A stretch of 64,000 bases of DNA from SHVO01 sp050250575 (GTDB lineage Bacteria > Pseudomonadota > Alphaproteobacteria > Rhodospirillales > Rhodospirillaceae), in the NCBI GenBank assembly GCA_050250575.1, contig JBFWOJ010000001.1, forward strand, positions 320,247 to 384,246. Reading direction: 5' to 3'. A program made the position numbers and the translations under genes. The notes under the pieces were generated by a model. It was not told the DNA's origin. It worked only from the letters and a program-made list of their open reading frames with translations, and searched no databases. Shown here in pieces: positions 16,803 to 25,878 of this stretch (position 1 is the stretch's first letter; the number at the start of each line of letters is the position of its first letter).

Positions 16803-17810
16803 CTATTTCTGAAGGGTATCAACCAACTCGCGCAGCTGCGTGCGGGCGCGCAAAAGGTAGAAACCAAGCGTCGCCAGATGCGAAGGCGACAGCGTGCTGT
16901 CCTGCGCGCCGTTGATCACGATCAATGGATCCATCGCGGCGCCGGTGCGCATCGACGTCAGCATCTCGGTCCAAATCTCGCCCGCCCGCCGATCTTCGAT
17001 CACGGTCGAAAAATCCTGCCCGACCGCGTTCAAGATCACGGCGTATCCGTACATCTTGCCTTTGACGTTGAAGAATACGTCATCGGCCGCCGAATCGAAG
17101 TGCCCGCCGGCCGTGGCCACGCGTGCCTCGATGACGGCGCTGGCGGAGCCGAGATCGGAGGCGATGCGATCGAGAAGGACAATCAGATTGTCGGCACGGC
17201 GTTCGTAGGTTGCCGTGCCCGCGGCCAGCGCGCGGTTATAAAGAAGCAGGGCCTCGACACCACGCTTGTACTGCGTCTCGGCTTTCGCATCCGGCCAGAT
17301 GTTGCCTTGGCCCCAATACCAGACCGTCCCGTCATAACGCAGAAGCGACGAGGCACGATCGACGTTCTCGTCGATGGCGCTGGAACCGCGCACACGGCCG
17401 AGATGGTCGCCTAGTTCGAGCGCGAAACGCGATACCGCGTACATGATGCCGAGCTGATAGCTTGGCGTGTTGTCCAGCGGCGCCGACGGATGCCAAAAGG
17501 GCTTGTTGGCGATCCAGCGTTCGGCTTCGCGCATGGTGACGGTCGCGGCGATGGCGACGGCCTGGCTGCCGCCGGCCACGGTGTATTGGGGTGCCGGAGC
17601 GATGTCGAGATCGTCGTCGATCTCATTGAAGACCAGCATCCCGAGCGGGTAGTAGACGATGAGAATGAAGAGGATCGTCCCGACGATCCACGGCGCGGCG
17701 CGCGAGAATGCCGATTGCACGTCGGCGGGGGAAGTTTCGCTGACGCGCTCGCGGCCCGAATCCCAGAGCGATCTGAGACCGTCGAAGAAGTGACGAAGGA
17801 TGTCGGGCAT
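16803..17810 (-). CDS. DUF2333 family membrane-anchored protein
   Basis: 335 residues with one membrane helix (about 40-62, PWIVGTILFILIVYYPLGML) after a short cytoplasmic N-terminus. A large extracytoplasmic domain follows that matches DUF2333 by its NEIDDDLDIAP start, REAERWIANKPFWHPSAPLDN and QTVGQDFS-like blocks. The function of the family is not established. It sits 23 bp upstream of msrB on the same strand and may be co-transcribed with it. Confidence 0.88.
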   Translation of the reverse strand: MPDILRHFFDGLRSLWDSGRERVSETSPADVQSAFSRAAPWIVGTILFILIVYYPLGMLVFNEIDDDLDIAPAPQYTVAGGSQAVAIAATVTMREAERWIANKPFWHPSAPLDNTPSYQLGIMYAVSRFALELGDHLGRVRGSSAIDENVDRASSLLRYDGTVWYWGQGNIWPDAKAETQYKRGVEALLLYNRALAAGTATYERRADNLIVLLDRIASDLGSASAVIEARVATAGGHFDSAADDVFFNVKGKMYGYAVILNAVGQDFSTVIEDRRAGEIWTEMLTSMRTGAAMDPLIVINGAQDSTLSPSHLATLGFYLLRARTQLRELVDTLQK

Positions 17811-17909
17811 GAACTCTGTCTTGTGCTAAGGCTTTAGTACGCGCCGATTGCAGGCCGCCAAGATGGAGTTAAGGCGATGGGCGGTCAATGCCCGGAACTT
17901 CATTAGGAC

Positions 17910-18794
17910 ATGCTGGCATTAAGCTTACCCGCACTTTCGCTCGGCCTTGCCTGCGGAGTGCTTTATTCGGCCGGGGATTTTTTCCGGAAAGCCGCGCCGC
18001 CGGCCTGCCCGGCCGAGACCATTCTCTTTTATTATATCGCCGGCCAGCTTCCGGTGCTGGCGGCCTGGGTGTGGTGGACGGGTGAGACGCGCATCGCATC
18101 CGGCTATCTGCTTCCCGGCGCGATCGATGCGGCTTTTGGCCTCGCCGCCAATCTCCTGTTCATCGTCTCGATCCGGCGCTCGCCGCTGAGCTTGATGATT
18201 CCCTTGCTGGCGCTCGTGCCGGTCGTCGCCCTTTGCATGGGCGGCCTGCTCCTTGGCGAATGGCCCACGCCCCGCCAGCATGTGGGCATCGTCTTGATTG
18301 CCGCCGGGCTCTTCATTCTGTTTCAACCGCCGGAGTCCAAGGCGGGCCTGGGCGCGGCGTGGAGAGCCTTGCGCGCGCAGCGCGGCACGGCGCCCATGCT
18401 CGGCGTCGTGCTCCTTTGGTCGTCGACGCCGGCGCTCGACAAACTTTGCCTTTCCTACACGACCCCCGGACTGCACGGGCTGATTCAAATCGGGGCAATC
18501 TGGAGCAGCCTTTTGCTTTGGGCGATTGTCCGCGGCGGAAAAAGCCTTCGCCTTTCCCCCGGCGCGGCGCGCCCTGTGCTCGCCTCGGCGATCGCGGGCG
18601 GCGGAGGATATGCGCTGCAGCTTTTAGCCTATTCGCTGGCGATGGTGGCGCTGATCGAGGTCCTCAAACGAACGGTCGCGCTGCTGTCGTCGCTCCTCCT
18701 CGGACATGCAGCCTTCCGCGAGCCTCTGAGCGTCGCCAAAACAGCGGGAATCGCCGTCATTGCCGGCGGGCTGGTCCTGGTCATGCTCGCTTAA
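17910..18794 (+). CDS. EamA/DMT-family transporter
   Basis: 294 residues with ten predicted membrane helices arranged as two EamA repeats. The first repeat begins LSLGLACGVLYSAGDFFRKA and the second MLGVVLLWSSTPALDKL. The segment AYSLAMVALIEVLKRTVALLSSLLLG is typical of the drug/metabolite transporter superfamily. It is likely an inner-membrane exporter of a metabolite; the substrate cannot be read from sequence. It is a single gene whose last 4 bp overlap the end of the convergent phosphatase gene. Confidence 0.9.
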   Translation: MLALSLPALSLGLACGVLYSAGDFFRKAAPPACPAETILFYYIAGQLPVLAAWVWWTGETRIASGYLLPGAIDAAFGLAANLLFIVSIRRSPLSLMIPLLALVPVVALCMGGLLLGEWPTPRQHVGIVLIAAGLFILFQPPESKAGLGAAWRALRAQRGTAPMLGVVLLWSSTPALDKLCLSYTTPGLHGLIQIGAIWSSLLLWAIVRGGKSLRLSPGAARPVLASAIAGGGGYALQLLAYSLAMVALIEVLKRTVALLSSLLLGHAAFREPLSVAKTAGIAVIAGGLVLVMLA

Positions 18795-20956
18795 GCATTC
18801 TCCTTGCCGAACTTCACGACGACGAGCGTGACGTCATCGTTCTGCGCCCCACCGCCGGCGAATTCCGCCAGCGCATCGACCACGGCGTCGCAGATCTGCG
18901 CCGCGGGAAGATGAGCGGTCGCACGGATCACGCCCATCAATCCTTCCTTTCCGAAGGCTTCGCCTGCGACGTTCCTAGTTTCCCAGATGCCGTCGGTGCC
19001 GACGATCAGAAGGCCGCTCTGCGGCCAATCGTCGCGGACGTTTTCCTGGAACGACCAGTCGGGATTGACGCCAAGGGGGATATCATGGGCCGCAAGCTCC
19101 TCGAACTCGCGGGTCGAGCGGTTGAAGAACAGCAGCGGTCCGTGGCCGGCGCTGATCCAACGCAGGCGTCGCGTTTCCGGCTCGAGGACGAGGTAGACCA
19201 GTGTCACGAAGCGCCCGGCGGCGGCATCCTGGGCGACGTGCCGATTGACGGCGCGCATCAACAGCTGCAGCGACGTGTCGTCCTCGGCGAAGCTGCGGAG
19301 CAGCGCACGCACCGACGTCATCGTCAGCGCGGCGACGACGCCATGGCCTGAGACATCGCCAACGGCAATGCCCAGACGTTCGCTTCCGTTGGCATCGCGC
19401 AGCGGAATGAAGTCGTAATAATCCCCGCCGACGGCGTCGTGGTAGACGCTGCGACCGGCGATATCGAATCCAGGCACGCGCGGGGCCGCTTCGGGCAGAA
19501 GCTTCTGCTGCACTTCGCGGGCGAGTGTCAGGGATTCTTTGACCTGAATGTGGCTTCGCAGCTCAGGCACCATTGCGTTGAACACCATGGCGAGATCGCC
19601 GACCTCGTCGCGGCTCGTGACTTCGGCACGCGCGTCGAGATTGCCGCGCGCCAAACCCTCGGCGGTAGCCGCGAGCTCGCGCAAAGGGCTGGTGATGGTA
19701 CGCGCCGCGAGGGCGGCGAGGCCGGCAATCATCACCACGAGCGCGATCGAAGCAATACCGGCGAGGCGGACTTCATCGATCACCGCTTGGCGCACGTTGT
19801 CCTGCGCCTTGTCGGCAACACCTTCGATGTCATCGACCGGCACGATATAGAGGAGCGTCGAACCGAGGTTTTCGAGGCCTCCGTAGACCCAAAGCGACTC
19901 ACGCCCGCGATGCACACCGCGCTGGATGCCGTCGCGACCCGCCAGGAGATCTTTCGTCACGGCCTCGATGATGGCCGCGTCGGCCTCGAGCGCCGGCGCT
20001 TCGGGCCGGGCGTCCCAGGCGATGCCGATATCCCGATAGAGATTTGACGCAATCACCCTCAGCACCGGCGTGCCCGTGCTTTGTTCCGCGACATAAGGAG
20101 CTCCTGCCGCCTCGACGAGCTGAACGATGTAATTTTCGGCGCGCGTACCAAGCCGGGTCTGCGCCTGGACCGTGCTGAGGAATGCAAGCACGTCCACATC
20201 GATCGCCGCGACACCGGCGAACATGCCGTCCTTCTTGATCGGGATCGTCGCGGTCAGAAGCAAGCGGCGGGTGGAAGCGTCGAGCAGCGGCGGATGCCAC
20301 ACGACGTCTTGAGCCTGGAGGGTATTCTTGTACCAGTCGCGCTGACGCGGATCGTAACCTTCCGGATAGCCCCCGTGTCCCGGGAACGAGGCGTGCACGC
20401 CCTCTTCGAGGGTGACATACTGCCAATAGAACAGGTTCCTATTATCCTCGGCCAGCCGCCTGTACAGCGCATCCATGTCGGAGAGCCGGCGCATGAGCGG
20501 CTGAACCGCGCCGCGCGTGATGCCAGGCGCCACCAGGAACGACTGATGTTCGCGCGAGATCGGGATCGCCTGAAGCTCGCCGCGCGGCGAAGCGATCGCG
20601 TGGTCGAGCGCGAGATCGGTTCCCGGGGGCCAGGTCTTAGGCGAATCAAAGTCGGTGTGGAAATAAAGGGCGATCTCGCCGGTCGGCGGGTCTGCGCCCA
20701 GCCGGACCTCGACTTCGCGCGCCAGCAGGCGCAGGGCGAGCTCCACTTGGCGCCGTTGGGACGCCATGAGATCGGAGGAGGTCGCTACAGCCTGCAAAAG
20801 CTGGCTCTGCATCTCCGCGACCGCAGCGGTCTTGCCCGCGCCGGCGATGGCCAGCCCGAGACTTTCCATCGCCTTCTCGCTGCGCCACGACAGCGCCGCG
20901 AGCGGGATCAAGCCGATGACCAGAAGCAGAACGAAGAGCTTCGCTTGGATACGCAT
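18791..20956 (-). CDS. Membrane sensor with Cache-like, HAMP and SpoIIE (PP2C-type) phosphatase domains
   Basis: 721 residues. Order: membrane helix 1 (about 6-24); a large periplasmic sensor region (about 30-370) with Cache-like features such as YDPRQRDWYKNTLQ; membrane helix 2 (about 385-407); a HAMP domain (TSPLRELAATAEGLARGNLDARAEV); and a C-terminal SpoIIE/RsbU phosphatase domain starting VQQKLLPEAAPRVPGFDIAG. The metal-binding aspartates lie in VGGDYYDFIPL, GIAVGDVSGHGVVAA, VGTDGIWE and GGAQNDDVTLVVV. Such proteins dephosphorylate anti-sigma-antagonist proteins, but no partner STAS or kinase gene is seen here. The upstream neighbour, 36 bp away, is the degenerate EAL protein. Confidence 0.92.
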   Translation of the reverse strand: MRIQAKLFVLLLVIGLIPLAALSWRSEKAMESLGLAIAGAGKTAAVAEMQSQLLQAVATSSDLMASQRRQVELALRLLAREVEVRLGADPPTGEIALYFHTDFDSPKTWPPGTDLALDHAIASPRGELQAIPISREHQSFLVAPGITRGAVQPLMRRLSDMDALYRRLAEDNRNLFYWQYVTLEEGVHASFPGHGGYPEGYDPRQRDWYKNTLQAQDVVWHPPLLDASTRRLLLTATIPIKKDGMFAGVAAIDVDVLAFLSTVQAQTRLGTRAENYIVQLVEAAGAPYVAEQSTGTPVLRVIASNLYRDIGIAWDARPEAPALEADAAIIEAVTKDLLAGRDGIQRGVHRGRESLWVYGGLENLGSTLLYIVPVDDIEGVADKAQDNVRQAVIDEVRLAGIASIALVVMIAGLAALAARTITSPLRELAATAEGLARGNLDARAEVTSRDEVGDLAMVFNAMVPELRSHIQVKESLTLAREVQQKLLPEAAPRVPGFDIAGRSVYHDAVGGDYYDFIPLRDANGSERLGIAVGDVSGHGVVAALTMTSVRALLRSFAEDDTSLQLLMRAVNRHVAQDAAAGRFVTLVYLVLEPETRRLRWISAGHGPLLFFNRSTREFEELAAHDIPLGVNPDWSFQENVRDDWPQSGLLIVGTDGIWETRNVAGEAFGKEGLMGVIRATAHLPAAQICDAVVDALAEFAGGGAQNDDVTLVVVKFGKENA

Positions 20957-20992
20957 GGAAGCGGTATAGCGAAGAAAAGGGTGGGGTGAAAC

Positions 20993-22243
20993 TCAGCTCG
21001 CCGCCGGCGCGGCCTTCTTGAGCATGTCGTCGATAAGGAAGCCCTGGAAAAGGTTGATACCCATGCGGTCCCCGACCTCAAGCGCACGCTCGTTGTCCAC
21101 GCGGATCAGGACCGGGAGCACGTTACAGTCGATCAGGTACTTCACCGCGCGCTCGCGCTCCTTGAGGATATCTTCGGCACCATTGCGCCAGTGGATCTTG
21201 GCGATGCTCGCCCCGATGTAATCGAGGTCCACGAGGCCCACGGTCTGCGGGAAGATCTGGTCGACCGCTATGGTCGCGCCCTTGGACTTGATCAGACCCC
21301 GCGCCACCTGGAACTCGTCGAAGTTCTCGACGATATTTGACTGGCGGAATTCGAAAACCACTTCCTTCAGCACCGCCTCCGGGGTGCGTTCGATGAAACT
21401 CTCGAACTGCTCGGTGAAGACGCTCTCGACATTGAGATTGATCGAGCAGCGCCCGCCCTTGGTGTGCATGTGGTCGAACGCCTGCAGCAATATCTGGTCG
21501 AGCACGAGCGTGAACTCGTTGAACAGGCGCCCGGACCCGCGCATTTCGACGTCGACGAACAGCGGTTTGCGCAATAAGTCCATGCTGATGAAGTATTCCG
21601 TCAACACGCGCTCGATGGGCTTGCCCTGCACGTGCATGACGATGTCCTGCTCGCGCACGAAAGCCTTGATGAACTTCTCGTTGCCGAATTTCTCATAGGC
21701 CTTCATGACGTTCTTGATGTCGCCCGTCGTCAGCGGACGGAGCTGTTTGTCGCCCTGCTCCTGATCCGCGGCGCTGCGCTGAGCGAGTTCGGCGTACTTG
21801 GCCACGCGATCCGCGGCCGAACGATAGTTGTTGACCAGATCGTAGCTGAGCACGAGCCGGCTCTGGTCGATGGTGCCGAAGCTGCCCGGAAAATTCCGCT
21901 CGATGGTGCGCAGCATTTCGACCTTCAAGTCGCGCACAAGACCGATCAGCGCGGTTTCCGTGACTTTGGCCATGATGCCGAGGTCGCAGCTGGAAACTTG
22001 ATACGTGCTGCCGTGGCGCTTGGCGCCGATGGCGGCGATGCCTTCCGCGATCTGCGCGATCAGGGATGGCGTACGCTTGGTTTCCGGGAGGGCCGCGGCA
22101 ACGCTTACTATTACGAGATTTACGCCCGTCTCGGGGGCGTGGCGCCACTGGCCCATCTCCTGGACGAGGGCGCGCAGGTCCTTCGGCTTCGCGCGGTTTG
22201 CGCCGCCGTCCCCCGCCGCTCCCGTCGACGCTGCGTCAGACAT
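20993..22243 (-). CDS. Degenerate EAL-domain protein (probably non-catalytic)
   Basis: 416 residues, soluble. The C-terminal half (about 205-405) follows the EAL fold: SINLNVESVFTEQFESFI, VVFEFRQSNIVENFDEFQVA, GATIAVDQI, GASIAKIHW and INLFQGFLID. The EAL signature itself is replaced (VDVEMRGSG, about 230-238) and the DDFG motif reads DQIF, so most metal ligands are lost. The N-terminal part has a weak GGDEF-like ending (YQVSSCDLGIMAK). It is therefore likely a c-di-GMP-related regulator or scaffold rather than a phosphodiesterase. It probably forms a transcription unit with the SpoIIE phosphatase gene downstream. Confidence 0.8.
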   Translation of the reverse strand: MSDAASTGAAGDGGANRAKPKDLRALVQEMGQWRHAPETGVNLVIVSVAAALPETKRTPSLIAQIAEGIAAIGAKRHGSTYQVSSCDLGIMAKVTETALIGLVRDLKVEMLRTIERNFPGSFGTIDQSRLVLSYDLVNNYRSAADRVAKYAELAQRSAADQEQGDKQLRPLTTGDIKNVMKAYEKFGNEKFIKAFVREQDIVMHVQGKPIERVLTEYFISMDLLRKPLFVDVEMRGSGRLFNEFTLVLDQILLQAFDHMHTKGGRCSINLNVESVFTEQFESFIERTPEAVLKEVVFEFRQSNIVENFDEFQVARGLIKSKGATIAVDQIFPQTVGLVDLDYIGASIAKIHWRNGAEDILKERERAVKYLIDCNVLPVLIRVDNERALEVGDRMGINLFQGFLIDDMLKKAAPAAS

Positions 22244-22553
22244 CCCAAGTCGTCCTTGCCGAGGACCGCGGCCCCAACCGCCGCCTTAAGTAACGGGGAA
22301 ATGACATCAAGGCCCTCGTTTGCGCGAAGCTAGCCGGTCGGCCTGCACGGGTCAATTAAAGCCATGAAAAATCTGGACTTTCCCACCTTCCCACGTGACT
22401 GGACCTCATCGTATAGCGCGTCCGCCGGCCGAGGCTTTTGACCGGGGACAAATCGGCTCGGAATGTGTTGAAGAAAAAAGATAAACCCCGAATTGGGGTT
22501 CCCGAGTTGGCCCCGGTGGACGACAATGGGCCCATAACCTGGGAGGCGGGGAA
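22244..22553. other. 310-bp divergent intergenic region ahead of the fatty-acid operon
   Basis: No gene seen. It must carry the promoters of the minus-strand EAL-like gene and of the plus-strand SCP2-fadD operon. A short inverted repeat AACCCC (22484-22489)/GGGGTT (22495-22500) lies about 55 bp before the SCP2 start and could be an operator. A very strong GGGAGGCGGGGA purine run serves as the ribosome binding site of the SCP2 gene. Confidence 0.5.
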
Positions 22554-22862
22554 ATGAGCCTGGACGATCTGGTCGGTGAAATGTCCGGCCAAGCCGACAA
22601 ACTCAAAGAGTTGAATCACTCGGTTCTGTTCGACCTGGGCGACGAGGGCAAAATCCTGCTCGACGCAACCGGTGGCGAGGTGAAGATCACGCCCAACCCG
22701 GACACCGACGAAGCCGAGACGACGCTGGTGCTTTCAGGCGACAACCTCGTGAAGCTCATGAATGGAGACCTCAATCCGATGGTGGCCTTCACCCTCGGCA
22801 AGCTGAAGGTGTTCGGCTCCAAGGGCATCGCGCTCAAACTTTCAAGCTTGCTCGACAAGTAG
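22554..22862 (+). CDS. SCP2 sterol/lipid carrier domain protein
   Basis: 102 residues that form a single SCP-2 domain: VLFDLGDEGKILLDATGGEVKI, DEAETTLVLSGDNLVKLMNGDLNPMVAF and the ending KGIALKLSSLLDK. Such domains bind acyl-CoA or sterol-like lipids in a hydrophobic tunnel. It is the first gene of the beta-oxidation operon, 13 bp before the acyl-CoA ligase. A role in presenting fatty acyl substrates is inferred. A strong GGAGGCGGGG Shine-Dalgarno sequence precedes the ATG. Confidence 0.9.
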   Translation: MSLDDLVGEMSGQADKLKELNHSVLFDLGDEGKILLDATGGEVKITPNPDTDEAETTLVLSGDNLVKLMNGDLNPMVAFTLGKLKVFGSKGIALKLSSLLDK

Positions 22863-22875
22863 GGCGAGTAGCCGC

Positions 22876-24573
22876 GTGAACGCAAACGGCTCATCGCCCC
22901 GCCCTGAATATCCGTGGTTGCGCACGTATCCTGCCTACGCGCCGTGGAACATGCCGCTCCCGTCGGTGCCGGTATTCCATCTCCTGCACGACGCCGCCGC
23001 CAGGTTCGCGAACCGGCCGGCGATGGACTTTTTCGGCAAGCGCTGGACGTACGCCGAGACCGCCGAGATGGCCGCACGCGCGGCGCAGGGGTTTCAGAAG
23101 ATCGGGGTGAGCAAGGGCACCCGGGTCGGGCTTTTGTTGCCGAATTCACCCTACTACATAGCCGCGTACTTCGGCGTCATGATGGCGGGCGGCATCGTCG
23201 TCAACATGAACCCCCTCTACGCCGTGCGCGAACTCGAGACGATGGTGAAGGACTCGGGCGCTGAGTTCCTCGTCACCATGGATCTCACCGCGATGTATCC
23301 GAAGGCGCGCACGCTCCTCAACAATACCAACCTGCGCAAGCTGGTCGTGTGCTCCATGACGGAAGCGCTGCCGCTCGGCACGTCCGTCCTCTTCAACCTG
23401 TTCCGCCGGTCCACTGTCGCGAACGTCGAGGAAGACGACCGCCAGGTGTGGTGGGACGCCCTCATCGACAACGACGGCGAGCCCAATATTCCCTCGATCA
23501 ATCCAAAGGATGACGTCGCCGTGCTGCAATACACAGGCGGGACAACCGGCCTGCCGAAGGGCGCGATGCTCACGCACGCGAATATCGCCGCCAACGTGCG
23601 CATGGTCTCCAGTTGGCACGGCAGCCCGGTTTACGGCGAGGAGAAATTTCTCGCCGCCCTGCCCTTCTTCCACGTTTTCGCGATGACGGTCGCCCTGCTC
23701 TGCGCCATGGACCTCGGCGCCGAGATCGTCATGATGCCGCGCTTCGAGCTCAAGGATTGTTTGAAGCACATCGATAGGAAGAAGCCGACTGTCTTCCCAG
23801 CGGTGCCGACGATCTTTACCGCCATAAACAATTCTCCGATCGCCAGCAAATACGACCTTACGTCGCTTAAGCTTTGCATCTCGGGCGGCGCGCCGCTACC
23901 GGTCGAGGTCAAACGCCAGTTCGAGCAGACGACCGGGTGCGTCGTGGTGGAAGGCTACGGCCTTTCCGAAACTTCGCCCGTGGTTTGCACCAATCCGACG
24001 AGGGGCGTGAACAAGGCCGGCTCCGTCGGATTGCCGATGCCGGGCACGATTGTGGAGATTCGTTCGCTTGAAGACGACCGCGTCCTCGGGATCGGCGAAA
24101 AGGGCGAGATTTGCGTGCGCGGCCCGCAGGTCATGAAGGGCTACTGGAACCGGCCCGAGGATACGGCCGAGGTCATGAAGAACGGCGCCTTCCATACCGG
24201 GGACGTCGGCTACATGGACGAGGAAGGCTACGTGTTCATCGTCGACCGCATCAAGGACATGATCATCGCCTCGGGCTTCAAGATCTATCCGCGCATGGTG
24301 GAAGAGGCGATCTACCTTCATCCCGCTGTCGAAGAAGTGACGGTCATCGGCGTCGAGGACGAATACCGCGGCCAGGCGCCGAAGGCGTTCATCAAAGTGC
24401 GCGCGGGCATGACGCTGACGGAAAACGAAATCCGCGATTTTCTGAAGGACCGGCTCTCCAAGATCGAGCAGCCCGCCTTATATGAGTTCCGTGACGTCCT
24501 ACCGAAATCGCTCATCGGCAAGCTGTCGAAGAAAGAACTGAAACACGAAGAAGCCGCTAAATCGAGCGGCTGA
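22876..24573 (+). CDS. fadD: Long-chain fatty acid-CoA ligase
   Basis: Activates fatty acids to acyl-CoA through an acyl-adenylate. The 565 residues contain the AMP-binding signature YTGGTTGLPKGAML (about 218-231), VEGYGLSETSPVV, and GDVGYMDEEGYVFIVDRIKDMIIASGFKIYP cut by the usual linker, with the catalytic Lys near the end (PKSLIGKLSKKEL). The GTG start has GGCGAG about 8 nt upstream. It sits second in the operon, between the SCP2 gene and the thiolase 11 bp downstream. Confidence 0.95.
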   Translation: MNANGSSPRPEYPWLRTYPAYAPWNMPLPSVPVFHLLHDAAARFANRPAMDFFGKRWTYAETAEMAARAAQGFQKIGVSKGTRVGLLLPNSPYYIAAYFGVMMAGGIVVNMNPLYAVRELETMVKDSGAEFLVTMDLTAMYPKARTLLNNTNLRKLVVCSMTEALPLGTSVLFNLFRRSTVANVEEDDRQVWWDALIDNDGEPNIPSINPKDDVAVLQYTGGTTGLPKGAMLTHANIAANVRMVSSWHGSPVYGEEKFLAALPFFHVFAMTVALLCAMDLGAEIVMMPRFELKDCLKHIDRKKPTVFPAVPTIFTAINNSPIASKYDLTSLKLCISGGAPLPVEVKRQFEQTTGCVVVEGYGLSETSPVVCTNPTRGVNKAGSVGLPMPGTIVEIRSLEDDRVLGIGEKGEICVRGPQVMKGYWNRPEDTAEVMKNGAFHTGDVGYMDEEGYVFIVDRIKDMIIASGFKIYPRMVEEAIYLHPAVEEVTVIGVEDEYRGQAPKAFIKVRAGMTLTENEIRDFLKDRLSKIEQPALYEFRDVLPKSLIGKLSKKELKHEEAAKSSG

Positions 24574-24584
24574 AGGGAACAAAC

Positions 24585-25721
24585 ATGACCAACATTGTCA
24601 TCGCCGGTTACGCGCGCTCGCCGTTCACGCTCGCGAACAAGGGCGCTCTGCGCAAGACCCGTCCCGACGATCTCGCCGCGGCGGTGATCAGGGGCCTGGT
24701 AGAGCGCACCAAGGTCAATCCGGACGACATCGAAGACGTCGCGCTCGGCTGCGCGTTCCCCGAAGGCGAGCAGGGCATGAACATGGGCCGCATCGTGGGC
24801 TTCCTCGCCGGCCTTCCCAACAGCACCGCGGGCGATACGGTGAACCGCTTCTGCGGCTCGTCGATGCAGACCATTCATCAGGCGGCGGGCTCGATCGCGC
24901 TTGGCGCCGGCGAATGTTTCATCGCCGCCGGTGTCGAGAGCATGAGCCGAGTGCCGATGGGCGGGTACAATCCGATGCCAAATCCGATCCTGGTCGACGC
25001 CGGGCATCAGGCCTACATCGGCATGGGCGAGACGGCCGAGAACCTGGCGCAGAAGTACCAGATCCCGCGCGCCAAACAGGAAGCCTTCGCGCTCGAGAGT
25101 CATCAGCGCGCGGCCAAGGCGCAGGCCACCGGAAAGCTGAAGGACGAGATCATCGCCGTGAAGGGCGAGGGCGGCATGGTCGATACCGACGGCTGCATCC
25201 GCGCGGACTCGACGTTGGAGGCGCTTGCCGGCCTGAAACCCGCTTTCAAGGAAAGCGGTTCGGTCACAGCCGGGACGTCCTCGCCGCTGACCGATGGCGC
25301 TTCGGCGGTGCTGGTATGCAGTGAGGAATACGCCAAGAAGAACAACCTGACGCCGCTCGCACGTATCAAGTCGATCGCCGTCGCCGGATGCGCGCCGGAG
25401 ATCATGGGCATCGGTCCAGTGCCGGCGATTCAGAAGGCCCTCGCCCGCGCCGGCCTCAAGCTCAATCAAATCGATCTCATCGAGCTCAACGAAGCCTTCG
25501 CCGCGCAGGCCATGTCGGTGATGCAGGAGCTCGGCCTCGATCCGGCCAAGACCAATATCGAAGGAGGCGCGATCGCCATCGGTCACCCGCTCGGCGCCTC
25601 CGGCGCGCGCATCACCGGAAAGGCGGCTTGGCTGCTGAAACGCGAGAAGAAGAAATACGCCCTCGCCTCCATGTGCATCGGCGGCGGACAAGGCATCGCG
25701 ACGGTATTGGAAGCGATGTGA
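24585..25721 (+). CDS. fadA: Acetyl-CoA acyltransferase (3-ketoacyl-CoA thiolase)
   Basis: Last step of the beta-oxidation cycle: thiolytic cleavage of 3-ketoacyl-CoA. The 378-residue thiolase has the nucleophilic Cys90 in NRFCGSSMQTIHQAA, the NEAFAAQ motif, the catalytic His in IGHPLGASGARI, and the second Cys364 in MCIGGGQG. A GGGAAC ribosome site precedes the ATG. It is followed by a 157-bp gap with inverted repeats and then by the HCDH-ECH fusion gene. Confidence 0.95.
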   Translation: MTNIVIAGYARSPFTLANKGALRKTRPDDLAAAVIRGLVERTKVNPDDIEDVALGCAFPEGEQGMNMGRIVGFLAGLPNSTAGDTVNRFCGSSMQTIHQAAGSIALGAGECFIAAGVESMSRVPMGGYNPMPNPILVDAGHQAYIGMGETAENLAQKYQIPRAKQEAFALESHQRAAKAQATGKLKDEIIAVKGEGGMVDTDGCIRADSTLEALAGLKPAFKESGSVTAGTSSPLTDGASAVLVCSEEYAKKNNLTPLARIKSIAVAGCAPEIMGIGPVPAIQKALARAGLKLNQIDLIELNEAFAAQAMSVMQELGLDPAKTNIEGGAIAIGHPLGASGARITGKAAWLLKREKKKYALASMCIGGGQGIATVLEAM

Positions 25722-25736
25722 TTTGATGTCGTCCTT

Positions 25737-25810
25737 GGCGCGAAGCGCCGAGGGCCCAGAGGTTCCTCGTTTTCCGACTTTTCGAGAAGATCAGAAACCA
25801 ATGCCTCTGG
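25737..25810. repeat. Nested inverted repeats between thiolase and HCDH-ECH genes
   Basis: GGCGC (25737-25741) GAA GCGCC (25745-25749) forms a small hairpin. CCAGAGG (25756-25762) is repeated inverted as CCTCTGG (25804-25810), with further pairing of GAGG and CCTC outside it. The arrangement resembles dispersed alphaproteobacterial palindromic elements. Its role could be mRNA processing within the operon; I have no second copy in the window to prove it is a repeat family. Confidence 0.45.
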
Positions 25811-25878
25811 CTCCTCGCGGCCCAACCGCCGCAAGCATGGCAAAATAGAAAATGCGTGACGTTTAGGGAGTCACAGAA

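Noticed and set aside
24318..25691. 457-codon minus-strand open frame over the thiolase and acyl-CoA ligase genes
   Set aside because: Shadow of the thiolase reading frame; no ribosome site and no recognisable motif.
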